Assembly (NCBI GenBank): GCA_019925105.1 | Contig: JAHGAU010000005.1 | Location: 1,302,001-1,366,000, forward strand | DNA length: 64,000 nucleotides | DNA from: Niebla homalea | Lineage: Eukaryota; Ascomycota; Lecanoromycetes; Lecanorales; Ramalinaceae | Direction of reading: 5' to 3' | Shown: positions 44,948-54,800 of the stretch, in pieces | Position numbering within the stretch: the stretch's first letter is position 1 | Layout of the letters: every line of letters begins with the position of its first letter | Position numbers and translations under genes: made by a program | Notes under the pieces: generated by a model | What the model saw: the letters and a program-made list of their open reading frames with translations, nothing else | Database searches by the model: none | Told to the model about the DNA's origin: nothing

Positions 44948-47841
44948 CTACTTAGACGTCTTTGCAAAGACGAACGAGACAAGATTATCTGAGTCCTTCA
45001 GCACCTCGAGCAGCACATTATCTGCGATCGTGGCCTCGATGCCGTCCTTCATGTTCTCTGAGAGCGCTGAAGTAGCAATATGCGAGTAAGTCATTAAGGA
45101 TTCCAAGTCGGCTTCATCGAGTCCGTCTTCACCACAGATGTTGGGGTGAGGGCTCATAGGCAATGGAGGAGCCGCTGGGCGATCTATGATCTCTGGCAAC
45201 ACATCATCGTCCTCTGGGTCTACACTTTCCACCTTAAGGTGTCGCACGGTAGAGACGCCGACAGAGGATTCCCCTCCACGACCCTCACATAGACAGCTCA
45301 ATAATTCATGAGTTTGGCAGTGAAGCCCTTCTTCAAGTCTGAAAAGGTCTTTGAGCTCATCCCGTGAAAAACTGTTGATCCCGCCTTTCTGATCCATAAT
45401 GTTACTCGCCAGAGTGAGCTTGGTCGTCTGCCGCTGCCAGATCTTCTCGTCGAGCCCACCTGAAAGAATGAATCGATAGAAGACGCAATGCCGCTTCTGG
45501 CCATCTCGATGTATGCGAGCCATAGCCTGCAGGTCAGTAGCAGGGTTCCAGTCCACATCGAACAATATTAGACGAGAAGCCCCAACAAGATTGATCCCAA
45601 CACCTCCGGCTTTTGCGGACAAGAGAAATGCAAAGCATTGGGATGGAGTTGAACGATTGAAATCATCAACGAGCGCCTGGCGTTTCGAGGAAGCGGTAGA
45701 TCCGTCAAGGCGCAGGAAGGGATACCCGAGGGCTGTGAGAAGTGTCTCAAATAATTCAAGAGTGGAGGTGTAATTTGAAACCAGTACCACCTTCTCGTCT
45801 GTCTGTCTCAGCACGTGCAAAAGCTGATCTAAGATGCGGATTTTGCTGCTGCCGCCGTTGTTACGGATCAATCTTGGATCAATTCCATCTAGCAAGTTCG
45901 CGGCCAGACTAGATTTAGGTGGTGGAATGACATTAGATGTAGTCCGCTTTGAATTGAGCAGCCAGGGACTGTTGCAAACCTTCTTCAAGATTGTCAGAAG
46001 CTGAAGCGTTGCACCGGCATTTCCCAGAGCGGACTGAAAGTTCGGCGACTCCAGGACATGCTGGTAGACTTTTTGTTGAGCTGCTGTAGGCTGACAGAAG
46101 AGTACATATTCTGTCTTGGGAGGTAGGTAGCCAGCAAGGACATCGGTGGTTCGCCGCAGGATGAACGAGCTGGTGAGTGATGCCAACTCCTCGCTTAGCA
46201 TTGCTCCACTGTCAATAATGCTCTGGGAAGCGCCCGGTTGGCGGCTTTTGATCAGTGGAAGCTCAAAGTCCCTGGTGAAGGATCGGAGAGGTCCAAGAAC
46301 ACCTGGATTGACGAAATCTACCATGGAGAAAAATTCACTAAGATCGTTTTGAATGGGCGTGCCTGTAAGGATCACTCGCCGCACCGTATCTAGAGCTTTG
46401 AGGGCCAGAGCGCTCTTGTTCTTGGCTGTTTTGAGTCGATGACCCTCATCCGCGATGATTATATCGATACACTCCGCCCTCCTTAAATCGTCACTTACTG
46501 TCCGGAGCTTCTCATAACCGATGATCATGACGTTGTAGACGTTGGATTTCGTAAAGTCGGAGATCCTTTGACTTCGGTCATCGAAAACAAACACCCCTAG
46601 CCGATCGAGACCGAGCCATTGACGGATTTCTCTACGCCAGTTCCTGATGAGAGTGACGGGACACACGATTAAAGCCTTTTTAATTACCGGTGGATCTCCT
46701 TCGACAGGACTTTGTTTCAGCAGTGTCCACAGCAGGGCGATGATTTGAAAAGTCTTGCCCAAACCCATCTCGTCACAACTGGATAATTATTCCGGTGTCA
46801 GTATTTCTATAAGGACGGACAAATGTGTCCGAAAACATGTCTCAACGTGTTTTTCTGTTGACACCGTGTCTCCAAACTCTGCAAAAGTGCTCGAAGAAGG
46901 AAAGACTTCTCGGAAGTTACGTACAGCAGACACCCTTGACCGTTCGTGTTGCGTATTCCCATGATGCACTCATATAGAAATTTGACACCATCTCGCTGAT
47001 GTTCACGCAGATTCTTTACCAAGAGTGGATCCACCACGACATCAACGATTCGCTTTCCTTGGGGTGCAGAATTGGGCCTCGTCATCACCAAAGCATCTTG
47101 GGCCGTTGGGTCGTGGCGAGGTGTTGGTTGAGTGGAAATCCAATCTGGTAGAGCATGGTTCTCAATCACTGGATTTTTGAAGGCGGGATTGCTCCGAGCC
47201 GAAACAGGCGTTGAGAGGCTGTGGGAGCGCTGCGATTCTTTCTTGATGGCTGAAGATGCCTGGGCACCAGCGGATCCAAGCTTCGAAGAGGGTGTCGGAA
47301 GTATGGTGGGGTGTGATGTCCCACTGGATGCGACGTTTCGGTCGCGATGGCATCCTCTTGACAAGACAGCATCGACCTCGATATCTTTGCCTCCCACTGA
47401 CATTGTGGATCCTGGAAGAAGCGGTACATCGCACGCTGTTCTACCCACCTCTTTACCTGCGTCATCGCGCAGGTAAGCATACCCCCCTTTGACTAGCAGC
47501 GTGCCATCACCATCCCACGTCTTGTGCTTCTTGGCAGTGTACTTCCTCCTACATGCCGTTCAATCGGGGGAAAAGCAACATGTGGGAAACCATTCTGCTT
47601 ACCATAGTACGCTGTAGTAGCTGTGAGATGTTGAGTTGCCTATTATGTTCGTGGTGACAGAAGTGAGCGGTCTGCGGGGCGAAGCCGAGGACGGTTCGCC
47701 GGGGGTAATTGCTGAAGAAGTGACGACGCCTAACGATTCTGCGGGGCTTTCGTGGCATGTTTTCCTTTTCTTCCGTTTGGGATCGGTTGCTTCGTTCCCT
47801 GGTTTTGGTGTCAGCAAGGGAGGATGGAATTTCTTGATCAT
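44948..47841 (-). CDS. RDH54: Rdh54/Tid1 Swi2/Snf2 DNA translocase
   Basis: A Rad54 paralogue that removes Rad51/Dmc1 from duplex DNA during homologous recombination. Three exons (47,841-47,603, 47,548-46,925, 46,778-44,948) with 54- and 146-nt introns give 897 aa. The N-terminus has a basic stretch KRKKRKT and, across intron 1, SYYSVLW|RKYTAKKHKTWDGDG, a block specific to Rdh54. The helicase core follows: HQRDGVKFLYECIMG, DEMGLGKT (Walker A, reassembled across intron 2), IIADEGHRLK (398-401 DEGH), LTGTPIQN, LVSNYTSTLE, LSAKAGGVGINL, DWNPATDLQAMARIHRDGQ. The tail is acidic. The start could be 12 residues further upstream (47,880 or 47,853). Same strand as the sulfotransferase-like gene, 508 bp apart. 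Confidence 0.92.
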
Positions 47842-48349
47842 GGATGCCCCCATGCACGAAAGAACAGAACTGTGGAGCAACGTCGATAGGAGAGACCTGG
47901 GTTTGACAGTTCAAAGTGGCTGATCAAATGTTTTGGACAAGTCACCAATGTCGCGAACATGACGCGAAAGTCCGTGATCAGTGAAATGTCTTGGCACTTG
48001 TCCATTAATTTTCACCCTTTAATCTTGTGCCTTTGAATGCTACACTGGGCACCCTGGTAATCTGAATATTTCAAGCACAGAATTTCACATTCCACCTCCA
48101 TAGTGAAGATGTGAGAGCCATATGAAATGCTACAGAATCTCAAAAGCGAACTTCGTGGTGCACTCCAATTTTGCAGGATGGAAAATGGCTTTAACCCCTA
48201 CCAATGGTGCATTGACCTCAGAAGTGCCATCGATTTGTGAGTAGCGTACGCATCCATTGCAGCTCTTTACTTATAAGAACTGAGTATTTTCAGTAAAGCC
48301 TAGGCCGAACAATCTGTCAACAAGGTTCCAATTGTCTTCAGAGGTAGGC
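47842..48349. other. Intergenic region upstream of RDH54
   Basis: About 0.5 kb between the RDH54 start and the stop of the sulfotransferase-family gene. No further gene recognised. Confidence 0.5.
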
Positions 48350-49780
48350 TCAAAGCTTCACCGCGAACTGCTTTAGATAGTTATAATCTTCCATATTGGC
48401 GTCAATCACCTGGCGAATGATCCTTGCGTTTTCAGCACCGAACCTGCCGGCCCAGTCTTCATCATCTTGGCCCGGAGAGTTGGCTTCCCTCTTCTGTCGA
48501 GACTTGAGCCCACCGCTGCTGATGGCATCATCATGAAAGCCTTTCCACTTCCCGAATGCTTCCCTGGCTTGCCTATGGTCATCCTCTGTATCCCACTTCA
48601 GCATTTGGGGATCATAATCCAAACCGGCGTCCTGACAGAACGCTTCCACAACGCCAGGGGGGTTGGCCAGGAGCTCATCGGCGTCAATTACACACAGCTC
48701 AATGCCCTGCGAGGAATGCGCGTTGGAAGTTCCGACAGATCGACAGTAGTCGAATAGACGTCGCAATTCTCCATAGCCAGCCTCGGAGGGCATGAAATGC
48801 AAGAACCCAGTGACCTCGTTCAGAGGTGGGGTGGTGCAACGCATGTAGGATGGTATACTGCTCTTCGGGTGCCTTATGAGGAACGTGAAATGGAATCGCG
48901 CAAGAATCTCCTCAGGTAGAACAGTCGGATTAGTAGACTCCCCAGAACCTTCGGGTACTGGATGAGCGTTGTTGCCCTTCGCATTGGAGAAAGCAGCCTC
49001 GTGTGCAGGGTCGACTGTCCCAACTCCGCGCTCTTTCCTTGCAAGGGATGGAGCAATTGCTGGCGTAGCGCTATCCGGGGGCATGATATAGTAGGCCATG
49101 TCCTTGATGAAAAGGCGTTTGCCCTAGAGTAGAGAAGGGTAAGTACGCCATCCATAAAGCTTGCCTGCCAGAGACAAGGCACGGGACTGTTATCTCAACG
49201 GTACATCGACAAAGTGGACTGTAGGATAGGCAAGAAACGAGGTGTTTGTGGTGAGACGATCTGCGAGACGTGCTATCATGAAGCGCAAAAAGGAAGCGTC
49301 GGAGAGGGTAGAGAGTAGTGCGACCAAGCTCATGCTGCATCCAAGATGAAAGAAGCCTTCAACTGAAGAAGCGTCAAGGCCGTATTCCCTCGACAAGGGG
49401 AGTCTCTGTCAATTGCAAAGCAATAGCAGGGCAAAGGGGCTTGATCGGCTCAAATGGTGCTAGGAGGGAAGATCCGGACCTCGGCACCTTGCTTCTCAAT
49501 GCTGTCGAGTATGGTCCGGAAAGTCGACTCGCTGAAACCACTGTCAAGTCTGCCTTTGAAGTCATCCTCGAAGCGAGCGCTGAGTCGTTCGGGTCCATAA
49601 TAGAAGGCGTCTCCAAATGGTTCGTGAACGCATTTAAGATCAGAGCGAGTCATAAGCACCTGCGAACGCAAGTCAGCAACCTGGAAGTCACTCGTGCAAG
49701 AGCAAGTTCGGTACTCTTTCAAAGGCTGTCGAGCAAGCGCGGGGGTGTGTGGCCATGAAGATTGGCTTCGTAGGGGCCAT
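48350..49780 (-). CDS. P-loop sulfotransferase-family protein
   Basis: Three exons (49,780-49,715, 49,659-49,480, 49,123-48,350) with introns of 55 and 356 nt give 339 aa. MAPTKPIFMATHPRACSTAFER contains the THPRxxSTAF phosphate-binding loop of the sulfotransferase fold (5'-PSB). LIRHPKSSIPSYMR is the 3'-phosphate-binding segment with its Arg and Ser. The second-exon block TRSDLKCVHEPFGDAFYYGPERLS is conserved in a fungal group of uncharacterised proteins of this fold. The frame crosses both introns cleanly (...KQGAE|GKRLFIKDMAYY). Whether it uses PAPS, and its acceptor, cannot be told from sequence. The second intron is six times longer than its neighbours. Confidence 0.85.
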
Positions 49781-50319
49781 GATCAGGTGCTATCTAGTCG
49801 GAGGAAAACGGTCGGAACGAGCAAATGCGAAAGAGGAGTGGTCAGATGGACTGAGAGAATGGGAGAATGGTTGAATGGGGTGGCATAGACGGATGGTTTA
49901 TAAGTAATCGACTGCTATGACGAGGTGGCTAGCATCATGCTATAGGACGATGTTTTCAATCTAGAGATTAAAGGAAATGATTTGCGATGAAGTGATCAAT
50001 TGCTCTTGGTAATTGGTAATTGGTACCTGAAAAGGAGTTTAAAGCGTCGAAAAACTCTGACGATGTCCTTCGACGGGTGAGACTTAGGGATTACCTTCCA
50101 CATTCACCCGGCGGACTGCGCGATTAGATGTTCCTGGAAGAGACGGGATGCCGTGTTTCCTGATTGCTCTGGCGCAAGTAGAAGAAAGTTATCCCACCAC
50201 TTCTGCCTCCAGGCGTACTTCTTATCACGCCGAGAGAAAGAACGCGCATATTTGATGCAGGCCAATATCTCGGACAATTTTCACCTCCAGGCCTGCCTCC
50301 TCGCTCTTTTCATCACATC
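49781..50319. other. Divergent promoter region, sulfotransferase-like gene / EBP-like gene
   Basis: 539 bp. A pyrimidine-rich stretch lies just before the EBP-like start. No other feature recognised. Confidence 0.5.
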
Positions 50320-51264
50320 ATGGCCAGCTTTGTTCAAAACACCCATCCTTTCTATCCTCTCGAAGCCAATATCGTAGGCTATATAGCAAATGAATTATCT
50401 GTGTCCGCTCTGCTTGCCTCGTTCGCCTGGGGATGTGCCCTGATATTGGGTGGTACACTTGCCATCCTCCGCCTTTACAAACCTCTGCTCCCGGCAACAG
50501 AGAAAGCTATTGTACTTTGGTTTGTATTGAGTAGGCATTTGCCAATTCCAAGTCATATGGACTGGCTGATCGGCGGCTGCATTCAGGTGGGACAATACAT
50601 CTGTTCTTTGAAGGTGACGGTCCTCCGATATATCGAGTCGACACGGCTTACACATCTAATAGGCTACTTTGCCTTTAATCACACCAGCATGGCCGGAAAA
50701 CAAGATCTTTTCGGTCAATTGTGGAAAGAGTACTCATTCTCGGATTCCCGATATATGACCTCCGACCCTTTTGTTTTGTGTATGGAAACCATCACTGCGG
50801 TATGCAGTCGTCTTGCTCCATCACTCTACTGGCCTGTGTTTGAACTAAGTCATTGACTTTAGGTCTGCTGGGGGCCACTGTCATTTATTGTTGCGTTCCT
50901 CATTGCTGCTGAAAGCCCTCTGCGCCACCCACTGCAAGCAATGGTTTCCTTAGGCCAAATCTATGGCGACGTTTTGTATTTCGCCACCAGCATGTTTGAC
51001 CATTACCACAAAGGTCTTTCGTATTGCAGACCCGAAGCATATTATTTTTGGATATATTATTTCTCCATGAATATCATCTGGATAGTGGTCCCTGGTCGTA
51101 AGTACATGCATTGTTTCATGAGCAGAGTATCAATCGTTAACGCATAAGGACCAGTTCTTTTGTATAGTAGTATAGCAAAGTCGACTGCTGCCTTTTCCAA
51201 CTTCAAACGGCTCTCCAGTGAGCAGAAGGTGAATGGTCATCTCAGTCGTGAGAAGTTGAGATGA
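50320..51264 (+). CDS. Emopamil-binding-protein (EBP/EXPERA domain) family membrane protein
   Basis: Five exons (50,320-50,530, 50,587-50,613, 50,663-50,799, 50,863-51,097, 51,149-51,264), with introns of 56, 49, 63 and 51 nt, give 241 aa. The second exon is only 27 nt and encodes SGTIHLFFEG, the first EXPERA active-site block (His75, Glu79). Later conserved parts are KQDLFGQLWKEYSFSDSRY, Glu121 in CMETITAV and VCWGPLSF. About four membrane spans are visible. Animal and plant EBP is the ER sterol delta8-delta7 isomerase. Fungi usually use unrelated Erg2 for that step, so the substrate of this fungal EBP-like group is uncertain. The C-terminus (FKRLSSEQ...) is polar and variable. Confidence 0.88.
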
Positions 51265-51818
51265 AAGAATGAAGCAATGACCTCAATGGCTTCATACTTT
51301 GGCTGTATCTGTTTAGTAGAGTAGATATCCAATCGTTGACAAATCACGATATATTTGAGAAATGGCTAAGCTGGGCTCGTTCCCGTTCCTTGTTTTCCAG
51401 TATCCGAAGGCAAGTTATGCTACTCTATAGAATGTACGATGAACGATCCATGATTCGCTAAGCACGTGGTAATGACGTAACTAGCGCCTTCGGCTGTTGC
51501 TAGGTGCTCCAGGAGGATAACCGCTAATCCTATTAAAGACAATCGGTATTCAGAATTGTGAAAATTGGACGGAAATGAGGACGAAGCTCTCAGGTGCTGA
51601 TTGCACATCTACGATCTGCTATCTACAGTCTTGTGATTTGGTCCCTACGTAGGTAACAATACTTGCATTCTCATCTGAGATAAGGGCCCAGGGAGATTGT
51701 ACAGTTGTCCGTCAACAAGCGCCTGCCGACTATGCTTCACAACATCGAATGCTGACCCTTCGCTTGAGGCTGCTTTGGGGGGCTCCACATCCCTGGCTAC
51801 GAACCGTATGAGAGCTGG
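51265..51818. other. Intergenic region upstream of the DH-domain-like gene
   Basis: 0.55 kb, both neighbours on the plus strand. No gene recognised. An upstream exon of the next gene could lie here. Confidence 0.45.
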
Positions 51819-54800
51819 ATGTATTTAACAGCTACGCCTAAACGGTCCGCCATTCACCAAAGAAGCAAGAGCGTTGCACCCTCCCAACAGCCAGTTTCGC
51901 CTATTCTCGTAGGCGATCCTGAGACCAACCGTGTCCGCGATCGCGTCAGGCAATGGCAAGCACAAGGAGGCGGAGTTATCGAGTCGGACGATGTTGGACC
52001 GGACCATGTATCCGATGGGGTCGAGGCAGCAATTGGTGTAAGATCTAAGCCCAAGAAAGGCTTCGCTCAAACGCGCCCAAGAACGAATGTACTATTGGAA
52101 GCCGAAGCAGAGAAACGAACCACCGCCAAGGAGAAAACGGAGACTGTCGAGCATGATGGTACCCAAGCGGCGAAGACGACAGCTGCATCAGTCCCAACAA
52201 AACGTGTCGTAAGCGATGGTCATTGGCGGAAGAAGCGTAGCCCACCTAAGTCGACCTCCTCTTCAAAAGTACCAGACAGACACTCTCCACCCCATCGGCC
52301 ACCAGTCTCTGCGGAGCGAAAATGTCCTGCGTCCGAACCGAGGTCAATAAGAAGAAGAAAGAGGGAGCAATTACATCGACTGTCCGGAAGCCGAAAAGCC
52401 GTTCTCAACGAGTCTGAAAGGGACCTTGCGAGCTGCAATGGAAGTGCTGAGATGCTTTTAGCTGACGTCTTCCTGATGCAAAGTACAGCCTCGACACGAG
52501 GAGAAGCCAAAGTATTTGTGGAATCTCCGAGCTCGCCCATAGGCCGGGGGTCCTCCGAAAGTATTGCGGCTCCCGTGCTCTCAACCTATCTTGAAGAGAA
52601 TGAAAGAACCGGAGGCATTTGCTCTGAGCGGGAACACAAGGAAAAGGAAGGTGTTCGCTCGGAAAAGGGCAAGAACCTTGCTCGAGTATTTGGCGGGCCT
52701 CGGAAACTGTTTTCAAAGCAAACATCAGAGCCTACTATTTCTACGAGGGGTCCAGGGATTGAAGCGTGGCTCGATGGTACTCCGGATCCTTTTGTTGAAG
52801 CAGGGGACGCTGTTTCAGAGAAGACGACTTGCCCAAAACCTTCCCTTAGTGACATTCAGGATACAATGCCCGAGCCAAAGTCCAGAGACCCAAACAATAT
52901 ATGGGGCACACTGAGTACCAAGGAAGGCACGCGACGTGTAGTCAGCAGTGCGTCAAGAAGTCGTAGAGTTCCAAGCTCGGCAATCTACTGTGATAACCCT
53001 TTTCCACCAGATCTTGATCCGATTACCAGACTCTCCAACGTTAACCGAGATGAACAAGCGACACCCAAACTTGTGGAACTGGCGCATGCAGAGTCAATGC
53101 AGACGTCACTCAAAGGAGGCAATGCATGTGCAAGTCCTCCTCCTTCGAAATTAGGCCGGAAGTGGACGAGAATCAATCCTACAGGATGCGCAGATCTAGA
53201 GACGAAGAAATTTGCTTTGCCAGACCCATCATCTACTCCCTCTGAGCAAACAGCTTCAGCTCCTGGCCAGAGCGATCCTTGGGCCCCCTTGACTAGACAT
53301 TCGTCTTCCGTTGAGGGACGTCCACTTTCTACCATTGCACCTGTCGAAAACTTCGGCCCACGAAGGAAGAGACGAGCAGCGACTCCCCTTGTAGATCCGT
53401 CAACGAGAGATGGATTGACCTCGCTTGTCCAAAGGGACGTCCTAAAGGATAGCAGCGCAAAGCCCAACATGGTGAGCAAAATCAGACCCTCTGAAAGTCG
53501 GGTCACCAAGCACTCTGATCTCATTTCGATACTGTCGTTGCCTGAAGTTGGCGGAAGAAGTGTAAAATCAGCTAGAAGTATGCGGACCAACCGAGCTCGT
53601 CTTGAGACAGCAACTGAGGAGGATCTGATGCAAGAATTCGCTGTGGACGAAAGTAAGTACCTGCGTGAAATTCAGACTCTGGTCGACGGAGTCATACCCG
53701 TGCTCCTGAGCTGTGTCTTCTCCAAGACAGCTTCCGCAGCAGCTGCCGGGCTGTTCCAGCCATCTGCGGCAACGCCAGAGGACCCCAACTTCACCAAACC
53801 TATAATCGACATGGGTATCGCCCTTGAACGCCTTAAGACCTTGCACAAAAGGGTACCGCTCACAAATCAGAGAGCTTTGCTGACCTGGGCTCATGGGGCG
53901 CAAAGAGTCTATGCCGAATACCTCAAGGCATGGCGCCTGGGCTTTCAGGATGTCGTTGTCAACCTTGCTCCTGGGGTGAAGACGCCTCAGAACAGCGCGA
54001 CCGAGTTAGGAATTGACGGAGGCCTTCCGAGAGACCACAATGGAGATGTTGTGAACAGTGACGGCGAAAAGGTTGACGTTGCCTTTCTACTCAAACGACC
54101 ACTGGTAAGGCTCAAGTACCTTGCCAAGACTCTCAAAGGCATCAGTATTGTCGAACCATCTGCGGAAGCTTCACACCTGGCCGTCAGGTTTCAAGATCTC
54201 GTTCAGACCGCTCGGCTTAGAGCAAATGAGGAAAGAGCCAGACTTGAAGACGAAGCAGCTGCCAATATAGACGCCACCCGTTCTCGGGATCCTCGAACAC
54301 TGGCGCCTCTGTCAGGAGTACTGATTGACAGGACAAGCCGCGTTCTAGCCCGAGACTACTTCAACCTTGCCCTTCAGCACTCAACCGGGCAGCGCGTTGA
54401 CTGTCGCGTTGAATTATTGATTCGTGGAGGAGGCTTGGACGCAGATCAAGATGGTGACCTCCTGATCTGTGAGGTCGACGAATCCGGGCGCTGGCTCTTG
54501 TTCCCACCAATCAAAACAGACATGGTATCTGCGCGCAGTGGAACTACGGACGGAGAGATTGTGACCATGATACGGGGCTTCAACAGCGACAGAACTACGT
54601 GGCAAGAATTGGTATCACTGTATCATGAAGACGAACGAATTGGATTTGAGTGGGCCCAGATGTTGGGCCTACAGCCTGTTCCACCCTCCGTCAAACCATC
54701 CAAAAGTTTTGCCAGCAAAAGCCGCAATGAAGATTTCCCCCAAGCTGATAGTACCGCTGTCGACCCATTGCCAGGCACTGGATCGGTTGGTGACTCGACT

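Noticed and set aside
44694..45089. 131-codon plus-strand frame overlapping the RDH54 3' end
   Set aside because: Antisense to the conserved RDH54 tail and unlike any family I know.
50581..50600. A 14-nt insertion or ultra-short intron in the EBP-like gene, if GGCTGCATTCA were coding
   Set aside because: A standard 56-nt intron (50,531-50,586) gives a perfect in-frame SGTIHLFFE without any anomaly.
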